A stretch of DNA of 18,272 nt, taken from NCBI GenBank assembly GCA_049801375.1, contig JBARKJ010000024.1, forward strand, positions 1 through 18,272, written 5' to 3'. Position numbers and translations under genes: made by a program. Positions 1 through 6,439 of this stretch are shown piece after piece. The stretch comes from JBARKJ01 sp049801375. GTDB taxonomy: Bacteria; Nitrospirota; JACRHJ01. Position 1 is the stretch's first letter. Every line of letters begins with the position of its first letter. The notes beneath the pieces were generated by a model, which was given only the letters and a program-made list of their open reading frames with translations, did no database searches and was not told the origin of the DNA.

Positions 1-485
1 TCGACCCGCCATATAGCCTCGGAGGTGTTGGCGACGAAGGTGCGGTAGCGGGTTTCGCTTTCAAATAACGCCGTTTCCGCGGCCATCTTTGCGCGCTCCG
101 CGATCCTTTTCTTTATCGCCTGCTCGACCGAATTTATTATCCTTGCAAAATGGGCGAAACCTGTTTCCTTTGTGAAATAGTCGTCCGCCCCGTTCTTGAA
201 CGCCTCCCGTGCAACCTGCTCGTTGCCTTGGCCGGTAACGAAGATAAACGGGACGCCGTTTCCTTGCTCCCTTACGGCCTTAAGGAATTCCATCCCGTCC
301 ATTTCGGGCATCTGGAAGTCCGAAAGTATGCAGTCAACGGGGTTATTTTTCAGGTATTCAAGGGCTTCCCGCCCGCCGCCTGCGAACGAAATAGAAAAAT
401 GCTGGGCGTCTCTGAGGAGTCTGAAGCTGATCAACCGAGCCATGTCAACGTCGTCATCTACTATGAGAACCCGCAAATGTTCCAT
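1..485 (-). CDS. Response regulator receiver protein with PAS domain start (partial, runs off left edge)
   Basis: The reading frame starts at the ATG complementary to 483-485 and is open to base 1, giving 161 visible codons. Residues 1-120 form a CheY-like receiver domain: acidic pocket D10-D12, probable phospho-acceptor D56 in LSDFQMPEMDG, T84 in FVTGQG and K106 in DYFTKE. A helical linker (about 120-140, IKKRIAERAKMAAE) leads into FESETRYRTFVANTSEAIWR, which looks like the start of a PAS domain. In this family the receiver usually relays phosphate to a downstream PAS/kinase or output module; that part lies outside the window. A GAGGGAG Shine-Dalgarno lies just upstream of the start, and a good sigma70-like promoter lies at 519-548. 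The gene is divergent from the MBL hydrolase. Receiver identity is secure; the full architecture is unknown. Confidence 0.9.
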   Translation of the reverse strand, partial: MEHLRVLIVDDDVDMARLISFRLLRDAQHFSISFAGGGREALEYLKNNPVDCILSDFQMPEMDGMEFLKAVREQGNGVPFIFVTGQGNEQVAREAFKNGADDYFTKETGFAHFARIINSVEQAIKKRIAERAKMAAETALFESETRYRTFVANTSEAIWRV

Positions 486-518
486 GGCTCCCTCTAAGAG
501 TCAATATATATATCAATT

Positions 519-548
519 ATTATACAAAAAAAACGAATATCCGGTCAA
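519..548 (-). promoter_or_regulatory. sigma70-like promoter for the response regulator at 1-485
   Basis: On the minus strand a -35 TTGACC (complement of 543-548) and a perfect -10 TATAAT (complement of 519-524) are separated by 18 bp. The spacer contains a run of eight T. It lies about 35 bases upstream of the start codon at 485. Confidence 0.7.
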
Positions 549-575
549 TTACCCACAATATCTTGTTGTTAAAAC

Positions 576-605
576 TTGACTTGAACTGCCTGCTTGTGTT
601 ATTTA
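576..605 (+). promoter_or_regulatory. Possible promoter for the MBL hydrolase
   Basis: TTGACT at 576-581 and TATTTA at 600-605 are 18 bp apart, and TG at 597-598 would make an extended -10. The -10 match is weak. If used, the mRNA would begin near 612 and the Shine-Dalgarno at 624-628 would sit near its 5' end, which fits a start at 635 rather than further upstream. Confidence 0.4.
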
Positions 606-623
606 TTGCAAGTCATTATCGAA

Positions 624-628
624 GGAGG
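624..628 (+). promoter_or_regulatory. Shine-Dalgarno GGAGG that decides the ATA start
   Basis: GGAGG lies six bases upstream of ATA 635. Codons in frame between it and the conserved N-terminus are ACG, GTC, ATA, AAC and ATC, so no standard start codon is within reach. Confidence 0.65.
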
Positions 629-634
629 ACGGTC

Positions 635-1417
635 ATAAACATCAGGGTCTGCACGCTCGCCTCGGGGAGCAAAGGGAACTGCATACTTGTCGAGGGCGGA
701 AGCGTTAAAATCCTGGTGGACGCCGGCCTCTCCCTGCGCGAGACGAAACTGAGGCTTTCCCAGATCGGCATCAAACCCGAAGAGATTTCCGCGGTATTAA
801 TAACCCACGACCATCGCGACCACGTCCAGGGCCTAGGGCCTGTCGCGCGCGGCCTGCGCGTGCCCGTATACATGACTGAGAAGACCTGGGGCGTCGTCCG
901 GTCCTGGCAGGGGAATGGCTTCAAGGTAATGGATTTCGAGGCGGGGACGGCTTTCAATATAGGCGGGTTGACTGTCGAGCCTTTCTCCACCCCGCACGAT
1001 GCGGCGGACCCGGTAGGCTTTTGCTTTTATGCCGGAAATGTCAAGGCGGGGCTGGCGACGGATTTGGGATACGCGACCAGTCTCGTGATGGAGCGGCTTA
1101 AAGGCTGCGATATCCTTGTGCTGGAGTCCAACCACGACCCCAAGATGCTTAAGGAAGGCCCTTATCCCTGGCCGCTCAAGCAACGCGTCTCGGGTAAAGA
1201 AGGCCACCTCTCCAACGAGGACGCCGCCACCCTCCTGTCCGCCCTTATTCATTCGGGCCTTAAGTCCGTGACGCTCGCCCACTTAAGCCAGATAAACAAC
1301 CTCCCCGAACTGGCGTACCAGACCGCCAGGGAAGCGCTAGTCAGGTGTTCATGCGATGGCTATATTACGATAGGCGTAGCGAGGCAGGATATATCGGGCG
1401 CTTTCGCGGAGGCCTAA
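635..1417 (+). CDS. MBL-fold metal-dependent hydrolase, YycJ/WalJ type, apparent ATA start
   Basis: From 635 the product is 260 residues, near the usual size of YycJ/WalJ-type metallo-beta-lactamase-fold proteins, which are cytoplasmic two-metal hydrolases reported as 5'-3' exonucleases. The N-terminus NIRVCTLASGSKGNC matches the family's opening beta strand and SGSxGN turn. The metal motif THDHRDH gives H58, H60, D62 and H63; later ligand candidates sit in FSTPHDA and LESNHD. The frame is open upstream to TTG 563, but no ATG, GTG or TTG is well placed: GTG 596 lacks a Shine-Dalgarno. GGAGG at 624-628 is six bases before ATA 635, exactly where homologues begin. I therefore choose ATA 635; this start is an inference. 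The gene is monocistronic and convergent with the receiver-GAF-PAS gene. Family call firm, substrate not determinable. Confidence 0.88.
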   Translation: MNIRVCTLASGSKGNCILVEGGSVKILVDAGLSLRETKLRLSQIGIKPEEISAVLITHDHRDHVQGLGPVARGLRVPVYMTEKTWGVVRSWQGNGFKVMDFEAGTAFNIGGLTVEPFSTPHDAADPVGFCFYAGNVKAGLATDLGYATSLVMERLKGCDILVLESNHDPKMLKEGPYPWPLKQRVSGKEGHLSNEDAATLLSALIHSGLKSVTLAHLSQINNLPELAYQTAREALVRCSCDGYITIGVARQDISGAFAEA

Positions 1418-1423
1418 GCCTCC
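1408..1423. other. Perfect inverted repeat around the stop codon of the MBL gene
   Basis: GGAGGC at 1408-1413 and GCCTCC at 1418-1423 enclose CTAA, and the TAA is the stop codon of the MBL gene. There is no T run on either side, so it is not a classical intrinsic terminator. It lies in the short convergent spacer before the stop of the receiver-GAF-PAS gene at 1485 and may protect or separate the two mRNA ends. Confidence 0.5.
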
Positions 1424-1484
1424 TGCACCGCACGGCGATTATAGTGTCATTTGGCGGAATCGTAGATGCGCTCGCGGATTTTAT

Positions 1485-2726
1485 CTAAGCCGCCACAACG
1501 CGTTCCACGACCATCGTGACTTCTCCGGCCTGGTCGAAAATCGGATAGGCGTATATAATAAACTTCTTTTCCCCGGCTGAAATCCCTCTCGAAACCGGCT
1601 TTTTCGTGCGAATGACCTCTTCTACGGGGCAGTTCTGCAACGGCTCCTTCATGCTGTGGAAAACCCAACTGCATTTCTGGCCGATTATATCCTTTACCTG
1701 GAGTCCGGCCCATTCGGCGGAGGCCTTGTTGGCCATTATTATCATATGGTCCGTGTTCTGGATGTTGATTACGTCCGGCACGGTGTCCAGCGCGGTCTGC
1801 CACTGGTTCTGGAAGTTGCTCAGGAGCACGGCCAGGTAATCGTTATCCACGGAAAGCGCGAGCTGGTTCCCGAAATTGGACATCAGCTTGATGTCGGAAG
1901 AATTATATTCCTTGTGTTCACTGGTAAATACCGCCAAAACGCCCCGGACCACGCCCTTTGTAAGAAGAGGCACCGCTACTGCGGACTTTATCCCGAGCTG
2001 GTGGATCTCCTCCGGCACCGCGAATCTCTTTTCATTGGCAAAATCCTTTATCACGGCGGGCTTTTTTATCTCGGAAACATAAGACATAAGGCCCACATTC
2101 CTGGACATGCCGCACCCTTTCAATCCATCTTCGTCCTCGGCGTTTGAGACCGTAACGTGTAGTCTTCCGCCGTTGGGGTGTACCGCGCTCAGGACGACGG
2201 CAAGGCCTTCCATGCTGTTCATCACTATTTCCAGGGCCGGCTTATACTTCTCCTGCGGCGGCTGGACGGACAAAAGAGCGCTGGAGAAGGCGTTCAGCGC
2301 GAAAAACTCTTTATTCTGATGCACCACTTCTTTGGTCATTTTCTCAAGCGCCTGCTCCGAAGATGTCAGTTGCAGCACTTTGTTTACGGTAGAAAAAAGC
2401 TTCTCGGACTCGAAAGGCTTCTTTAAGTAGTCCAACGCCCCCGCCTTCATCAGATCCACCGCGACTTCTTCGTCGCCCCTGGCGGTGATAATTATAACCC
2501 TTGAGGCTGGAGAAGCTTTTTTAACGGCGTTTAAAAGGTCCATCCCGGAGACGTCCGGGAGCATTAAATCCTGGAGGATTATAGTGGGCAAGAATGAGGC
2601 GGCCGCCTCTATGCCTTCTGCGCCTTTATAGGCGACTTTGGTTTCAAAGCCTTTCTGGGCCAGCATTTGTCCCAGGAGATTAGCGAACTCTTCGTCGTCG
2701 TCGATTACCAAAACTTTCTCGGACAT
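1485..2726 (-). CDS. Receiver-GAF-PAS signalling protein without output domain
   Basis: 413 residues. Residues 1-120 are a receiver domain: D9-D11 pocket, phospho-acceptor D53 in LQDLMLPD, T81, and K103 in LKKPFE. After a helical linker (120-160), residues about 165-298 look like a GAF domain, and 305-410 look like a PAS domain (LDTVPDVINIQNTDHMIIMANKA). The PAS holds two cysteines, C352 (GQKCSWVFH) and C366 (QNCP), a spacing I recall from some sensory PAS domains. No histidine kinase, GGDEF, HD-GYP or DNA-binding domain follows; the protein stops directly after the last PAS strand. It may act through protein contact or as a phospho-relay partner. Start ATG 2726 has GAGAGGAA upstream. Divergent from ligA. 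Domain calls are by eye; receiver is certain, GAF and PAS likely. Confidence 0.85.
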   Translation of the reverse strand: MSEKVLVIDDDEEFANLLGQMLAQKGFETKVAYKGAEGIEAAASFLPTIILQDLMLPDVSGMDLLNAVKKASPASRVIIITARGDEEVAVDLMKAGALDYLKKPFESEKLFSTVNKVLQLTSSEQALEKMTKEVVHQNKEFFALNAFSSALLSVQPPQEKYKPALEIVMNSMEGLAVVLSAVHPNGGRLHVTVSNAEDEDGLKGCGMSRNVGLMSYVSEIKKPAVIKDFANEKRFAVPEEIHQLGIKSAVAVPLLTKGVVRGVLAVFTSEHKEYNSSDIKLMSNFGNQLALSVDNDYLAVLLSNFQNQWQTALDTVPDVINIQNTDHMIIMANKASAEWAGLQVKDIIGQKCSWVFHSMKEPLQNCPVEEVIRTKKPVSRGISAGEKKFIIYAYPIFDQAGEVTMVVERVVAA

Positions 2727-2749
2727 TTGTATTCCTCTCAGGTCAAGAC

Positions 2750-2777
2750 AGTATATTTAATAACCAAAAAAATTCAA
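2750..2777 (-). promoter_or_regulatory. sigma70-like promoter for the receiver-GAF-PAS gene
   Basis: On the minus strand TTGAAT (complement of 2772-2777), a 16-bp spacer with a T7 run, and TATACT (complement of 2750-2755). It lies 24 bases upstream of the start codon at 2726. Confidence 0.55.
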
Positions 2778-2790
2778 GATAAATTTGGAG

Positions 2791-2819
2791 TTCAAAGCGC
2801 GCATCGTGTATTGTATAAT
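2791..2819 (+). promoter_or_regulatory. sigma70-like promoter for ligA
   Basis: TTCAAA at 2791-2796, a 17-bp spacer, and a perfect TATAAT at 2814-2819. Transcription would begin near 2826, leaving a leader of about 18 bases before ATG 2844. Confidence 0.6.
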
Positions 2820-2843
2820 AAAATATTTACCTATGGAGGGGCG

Positions 2844-4847
2844 ATGGACCTGACGCAGGCGGCAAAGAGGGTAAGCGAGCTCCGGGAGACGATCGAATAT
2901 CATAACCGGAAATACTATATAGAAGACAGCCCCGTAATCTCCGATTATGAATTCGACATGCTCTTAAAGGAGCTTTCCGAGCTGGAAACGAAATTTCCTG
3001 AATTAATCACTCCCGACTCCCCTACCCGCCGCGTCGGCGGCGCGCCCATAAAAGAGTTCCGCCCCGTGCGCCATATATCCCCGATGCTCTCCCTGGACAA
3101 CACTTACAACAAAGACGACCTGGCCGAATTCGACGAACGTATCAGGAAACTCGCTCCCGGAACTGTTTTTGAGTATTTCGTGGAGCTGAAAATCGACGGC
3201 GTCGCGTCTTCCCTCACCTATGAAGACGGTGCGCTTTCGGTCGCCGCGACCAGGGGCGACGGGACCACGGGAGACGACATCACGCATAACGCAAAGACCA
3301 TCCGGAGTATCCCGCTGTCCGTCCGGAATATCCCTGGTGCTCTCAAAGGTATGAGGTTCCATGTCCGGGGCGAGATATTCCTGCCGCTTAAGTCCTTCGA
3401 GAAAATCAATGACGACCGGCTGTCCAGGGGGGAGGAGCCATTCGCCAACCCGCGGAACGCCGCCGGCGGTTCACTCAAACAGCTGGACCCAGGCATTACG
3501 GCGAAGCGGGGCCTGGACATGTTCGCATACCAGCTTGTCCCGGAGGACGACCCGTCCATTTTCAAGAGCCAGTCCGGGAGCGTGGCCGCGCTTGAAGAGA
3601 TGGGTTTCAAGATAAATAAAGTCCATAAAACATGCCGGGATATCGAATGCGTCATAGGTTTCTGCAATGAATGGGAGGCCAAAAGAGGCGAGCTTCCATA
3701 CGAGATAGACGGGATGGTGATAAAGGTGGACGACCTGCGCCTCCAGGGAAGGCTTGGCTCCACGGGCAAATCGCCGCGCTGGGCTATCTCGTACAAATTC
3801 CCGGCAAAACAGGCAACCACGAGGCTCAATAAAATCATTGCTTCAGTAGGACGGACCGGCGCGGTTACCCCCGTCGCGTTCCTGGAGCCTGTCAGGATTG
3901 GCGGGGTTACTGTATCGCGCGCGGCGCTTTATAACGCGGACGAACTTGAGAGGCTCAATATAAATATCGGCGATACAGTGCTCGTAGAGCGCGGGGGCGA
4001 GGTCATCCCGAAGGTCGTAAAGGTTGTCGAGAAGAAGACGCCCGGCGTCTATAAGCTCCCGGCAAACTGCCCATCGTGCGGGAGCGCTCTCGTGCGCGAG
4101 GAGGGCGAGGCGGCGACCCGCTGCATAAACATAAGCTGCCCGGTACAGCTCCAGAAAAACGTGGAGCATTACGCCTCACGCGGTGCGATGGACATCGAGG
4201 GCATGGGGCCGAAGGTTATTGACCTGCTCATACGGGAGAGACTCATCGAAGACTTCGCGGACTTGTATAAACTAACGGTGGACGAACTCGTGCCGCTGGA
4301 GAGAATGGGGAAAAAATCGGCGGAGAACCTTGTGGAGCGGATAGAAAAGAGCAAGGAGAAGCCGCTCGCGCGGCTTTATTACGGCCTGGGTATACGTCAC
4401 GTCGGCGGACGATCGGCGGGAGTCCTTGAAAACCGGTTCAATTCGCTCGACGACCTCATAGAGGCAAAGACCGGCGAGCTTGAGACGATAAACGAGATCG
4501 GCCCGGTGATGGCGAAGGCTATACATGATTTTTTCCGCGAGGATAGAAATCTGAAAGTGATAAACAAACTGAAAGCCGCCGGAGTGCGCACAAGCGAGGA
4601 ACGGAAAACCCCGGAGGCGCCGCAGGACCTGGCGGGGAAAACCTTCGTCTTCACGGGCACTATATCTCTTCCCAGGGCACAAGCCGAAGATTTGGTGAAG
4701 AGACGCGGCGGAAAGGTAAGCTCGTCCGTAAGCAAGAAGACGGCCTACGTGGTGGCGGGAGAAGAGCCTGGCTCAAAGTACGATACCGCGAAAAAGCTGG
4801 GGGTCAAAATTCTTTCGGAGGAGGAGTTTAAGGAGATGGTGCGTTAA
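2844..4847 (+). CDS. ligA: NAD-dependent DNA ligase LigA
   Basis: 667 residues, full length for bacterial LigA (E. coli about 671). It seals nicks during replication and repair using NAD+. Visible parts in order: N-terminal Ia region (YHNRKYYIEDSPVISDYEFD), adenylation domain with nucleophile K116 in LKIDG, OB fold (about 316-395), a four-cysteine zinc finger (C409, C412, C427, C432), helix-hairpin-helix repeats (about 433-585), and a C-terminal BRCT domain (about 593-667, AGKTFVFTGTI, ending EEFKEMVR). The frame stays open upstream to 2667, but ATG 2844 has GGAGG at 2835-2839 and matches the family N-terminus; the earlier codons overlap the promoter and the divergent gene. Its stop overlaps the stop of the TPR gene at 4844-4847. 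No active-site residue appears to be missing. Confidence 0.98.
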   Translation: MDLTQAAKRVSELRETIEYHNRKYYIEDSPVISDYEFDMLLKELSELETKFPELITPDSPTRRVGGAPIKEFRPVRHISPMLSLDNTYNKDDLAEFDERIRKLAPGTVFEYFVELKIDGVASSLTYEDGALSVAATRGDGTTGDDITHNAKTIRSIPLSVRNIPGALKGMRFHVRGEIFLPLKSFEKINDDRLSRGEEPFANPRNAAGGSLKQLDPGITAKRGLDMFAYQLVPEDDPSIFKSQSGSVAALEEMGFKINKVHKTCRDIECVIGFCNEWEAKRGELPYEIDGMVIKVDDLRLQGRLGSTGKSPRWAISYKFPAKQATTRLNKIIASVGRTGAVTPVAFLEPVRIGGVTVSRAALYNADELERLNINIGDTVLVERGGEVIPKVVKVVEKKTPGVYKLPANCPSCGSALVREEGEAATRCINISCPVQLQKNVEHYASRGAMDIEGMGPKVIDLLIRERLIEDFADLYKLTVDELVPLERMGKKSAENLVERIEKSKEKPLARLYYGLGIRHVGGRSAGVLENRFNSLDDLIEAKTGELETINEIGPVMAKAIHDFFREDRNLKVINKLKAAGVRTSEERKTPEAPQDLAGKTFVFTGTISLPRAQAEDLVKRRGGKVSSSVSKKTAYVVAGEEPGSKYDTAKKLGVKILSEEEFKEMVR

Positions 4848-5506
4848 ATTTTCAGCCCTTTCAGCTTTACATATGCCCGCCAGTCCCTCCGCCGCCTGAA
4901 GCTGGGATTCCCCTTGTGGTAGCGGATGCCGTCTTCGACGGCCTTTTTTGCCTCGTCCTTCATGCCAAGCGCGTTCAGCGCCCTGGCGTACTGGTACAGC
5001 CCCTCGATGCTGGTGTTGTTTATGGAGAGATGCTTCTTCAGCGATTCCAGCGCCTCCTGGTGCTTCCCCAACGCTATTTGCGCCTCCCCAAGGTAAAGCC
5101 AGCTTTCCCCGTACTTGAGCCTCGGCTCCAGTTCCACGGCCCTTCCAAGATACTTCACGGCCTCATCGGGTTTCCCCGACCGGAGGTACGCAAGGCCGGT
5201 AAAGTGGTTGACTTCGGCGGAATTCGGCTCCTTTTTCAGGGCTTCCAGGAAATTGTCTAATGCTTCCGCGGGCCGCCCCTTTTCCAGCAGGACCATCCCT
5301 AAGTCCCGCCGTGCGGTGGAGTCGTATGGATTAATAGATACTTCCCTCCGGAGGCGGGAGAAGACCTGGCTCCTGCGTATCCACACGGACGGGTTCGGGA
5401 TGCGGTCCCTGAACACATACAAAAGGACAGCCGCCACGAGAATATAAGGGTGCCGGAGCAGCAGGTTGAATACGATGAAGTACAGTATGTAGCTGATGAT
5501 GCCCAA
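4844..5506 (-). CDS. Membrane-anchored tetratricopeptide repeat protein
   Basis: 220 residues. The first 33 residues hold one or two hydrophobic segments (about 4-17 and 20-32) interrupted by RHP, so the protein is probably anchored in the inner membrane. From about residue 57, roughly four TPR units follow (for example DLGMVLLEKGRPAEALDNF, then HFTGLAYLRSGKPDEAVKYL). The C-terminus is basic (RRRRDWRAYVKLKGLKI). TPRs mediate protein contacts; no catalytic motif is seen, and the partner is unknown. The start is TTG (complement of 5504-5506) with GGAGG nine bases upstream. The predicted promoter at 5528-5556 places that Shine-Dalgarno at the very 5' end of the mRNA. Tail-to-tail with ligA, with a few bases of stop overlap. 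Confidence 0.85.
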   Translation of the reverse strand: MGIISYILYFIVFNLLLRHPYILVAAVLLYVFRDRIPNPSVWIRRSQVFSRLRREVSINPYDSTARRDLGMVLLEKGRPAEALDNFLEALKKEPNSAEVNHFTGLAYLRSGKPDEAVKYLGRAVELEPRLKYGESWLYLGEAQIALGKHQEALESLKKHLSINNTSIEGLYQYARALNALGMKDEAKKAVEDGIRYHKGNPSFRRRRDWRAYVKLKGLKI

Positions 5507-5527
5507 GGCTTAAAACCTCCGCGTAAG

Positions 5528-5556
5528 ACTATAGAATGGGTCCCCGGCCATGTCAA
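5528..5556 (-). promoter_or_regulatory. Strong sigma70-like promoter for the TPR gene
   Basis: On the minus strand a consensus TTGACA (complement of 5551-5556), a 17-bp spacer and TATAGT (complement of 5528-5533). Its -35 directly abuts the extended -10 of the plus-strand promoter at 5557-5565. Confidence 0.75.
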
Positions 5557-5565
5557 TGCTATAAT
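5557..5565 (+). promoter_or_regulatory. Extended -10 promoter for the 5617 gene
   Basis: TGCTATAAT at 5557-5565 is a perfect TATAAT with the TGn extension. No recognisable -35 is present 17 bp upstream, as is common for extended -10 promoters. The start codon is about 50 bases downstream. Confidence 0.6.
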
Positions 5566-5616
5566 TATGATAAAGTGGGTGTATTGTCCGTCGATTTACA
5601 TTGGGAAGGTACCGCC

Positions 5617-6162
5617 ATGAACACCGCAATGAAAACGACTATCGAAAAACTGGTTGAGCGTCCCGGCCAGGGAAGCATATTGGAGCAACTCGACAAGCTT
5701 GTCCGTAAACAACAAAGGACCGAGCTATATAATATGCTCGAACAGATAGATAAAAAGGAAGTCGAGAAGTATCCCGTCCTGCTTGATAAATGCATCCCGC
5801 AAATCGGAAAGAAAATCCCGACAATGCTTCGCTTTTCCCTGCAAAACTGGCAACGAAATGACGAGGTCTTCTGGCGGTCACTCGGCGATTATATCATCCT
5901 CGCGCTTCATCGCGTGACGGACGTGGAATATGACAGCATAAGGGGAAAAATAAAGGTGCAATACTTCGCCAAAACGGCAGGAAGAGTAAAATCGCCGGAA
6001 AATATAAGGGAGATTATCCAGGGAATCGCGTTTCTGGTGGACACAGAGGTATTGCCGACGGACTTTACCCATTTCAGGAGAATGGCGGAAAGGCGCGGCA
6101 GCGTAGGAGAAATGAGCAAGGAACAAGCCGCCATAATCGGCGCCATATTGAAGTTCATTTGA
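5617..6162 (+). CDS. Hypothetical protein, 181 residues, unrecognised family
   Basis: I do not recognise this family. The protein is soluble and charged, with no signal peptide or membrane segment. The N-terminal half is rich in lysine and glutamate and looks helical (LEQLDKLVRKQQRTELYNML, then IDKKEVEKYPVLLDKC). The middle has WQRNDEVFWRSLGDYIILALHRV, and the C-terminus has HFRRMAERRGSVGEMSKEQA. One cysteine is visible. ATG 5617 is preferred over the upstream in-frame start at 5536, which precedes the extended -10 promoter; GGGAAGG lies 7 bases before the ATG. Its base composition resembles the neighbouring genes, so nothing suggests recent transfer. It is divergent from the TPR gene and followed by the tRNA-Cys unit. 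Real gene likely; function unknown. Confidence 0.8.
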   Translation: MNTAMKTTIEKLVERPGQGSILEQLDKLVRKQQRTELYNMLEQIDKKEVEKYPVLLDKCIPQIGKKIPTMLRFSLQNWQRNDEVFWRSLGDYIILALHRVTDVEYDSIRGKIKVQYFAKTAGRVKSPENIREIIQGIAFLVDTEVLPTDFTHFRRMAERRGSVGEMSKEQAAIIGAILKFI

Positions 6163-6199
6163 GCCGCAGAAAAGTAGTAACAGTTATTAAATGGTAAAT

Positions 6200-6227
6200 T
6201 TGCACATACTGGTTTTTATGCTATATT
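6200..6227 (+). promoter_or_regulatory. Promoter of the tRNA-Cys gene
   Basis: TTGCAC at 6200-6205, a 16-bp spacer and TATATT at 6222-6227 preceded by TGC, giving an extended -10. The tRNA begins at 6251, so the primary transcript carries a short 5' leader. Confidence 0.6.
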
Positions 6228-6250
6228 AACTATTAAATAAGGTTTGTAAC

Positions 6251-6324
6251 GGCGACGTAGCCAAGTGAAAAGGCAGAGGCCTGCAAAGCCTCTTACAGGG
6301 GTTCAAATCCTCTCGTCGCCTCCA
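6251..6324 (+). tRNA. tRNA-Cys (anticodon GCA)
   Basis: Complete cloverleaf with encoded CCA. The acceptor stem GGCGACG pairs with CGTCGCC (6314-6320), the discriminator base is T6321, and CCA is 6322-6324. The anticodon stem GAGGC/GCCTC encloses loop CTGCAAA with anticodon GCA at 6283-6285. The T arm AGGGG-TTCAAAT-CCTCT has one G-T pair. It stands alone between its own promoter and an intrinsic terminator. Confidence 0.97.
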
Positions 6325-6335
6325 TAAATCAGTAG

Positions 6336-6363
6336 GGCTGTCCAATTGGGCAGCCTTTTTTTT
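6336..6363 (+). terminator. Intrinsic terminator after tRNA-Cys
   Basis: Stem GGCTGTCC (6336-6343) and GGGCAGCC (6348-6355), with one G-T pair, loop AATT, followed by eight T. Confidence 0.92.
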
Positions 6364-6379
6364 GCGCCTTTGATCCCTT

Positions 6380-6408
6380 TTGACCCCTATCATACTGAGA
6401 GATATAAT
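6380..6408 (+). promoter_or_regulatory. Strong sigma70-like promoter for the 6440-12102 operon
   Basis: TTGACC at 6380-6385, a 17-bp spacer and a perfect TATAAT at 6403-6408. Transcription would start near 6415. I found no comparably good promoter between 8137 and 12102, which supports a single operon from the AsmA-like gene to the LigD ligase. Confidence 0.75.
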
Positions 6409-6439
6409 TTAATATAAAGGTGTAAGGAAGGATTTACAA

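Noticed and set aside
1447..1803. A minus-strand frame overlapping the end of the receiver-GAF-PAS gene, ending LDKIRERIYDSAK, as a possible frameshifted continuation
   Set aside because: Only about 15 residues would be added and they resemble no kinase or effector domain. The PAS fold is already complete at residue 410, so a natural stop is simpler.
2667..2843. Upstream extension of ligA to 2667
   Set aside because: It would overlap the divergent gene and both promoters. ATG 2844 has a good Shine-Dalgarno and matches the LigA N-terminus.
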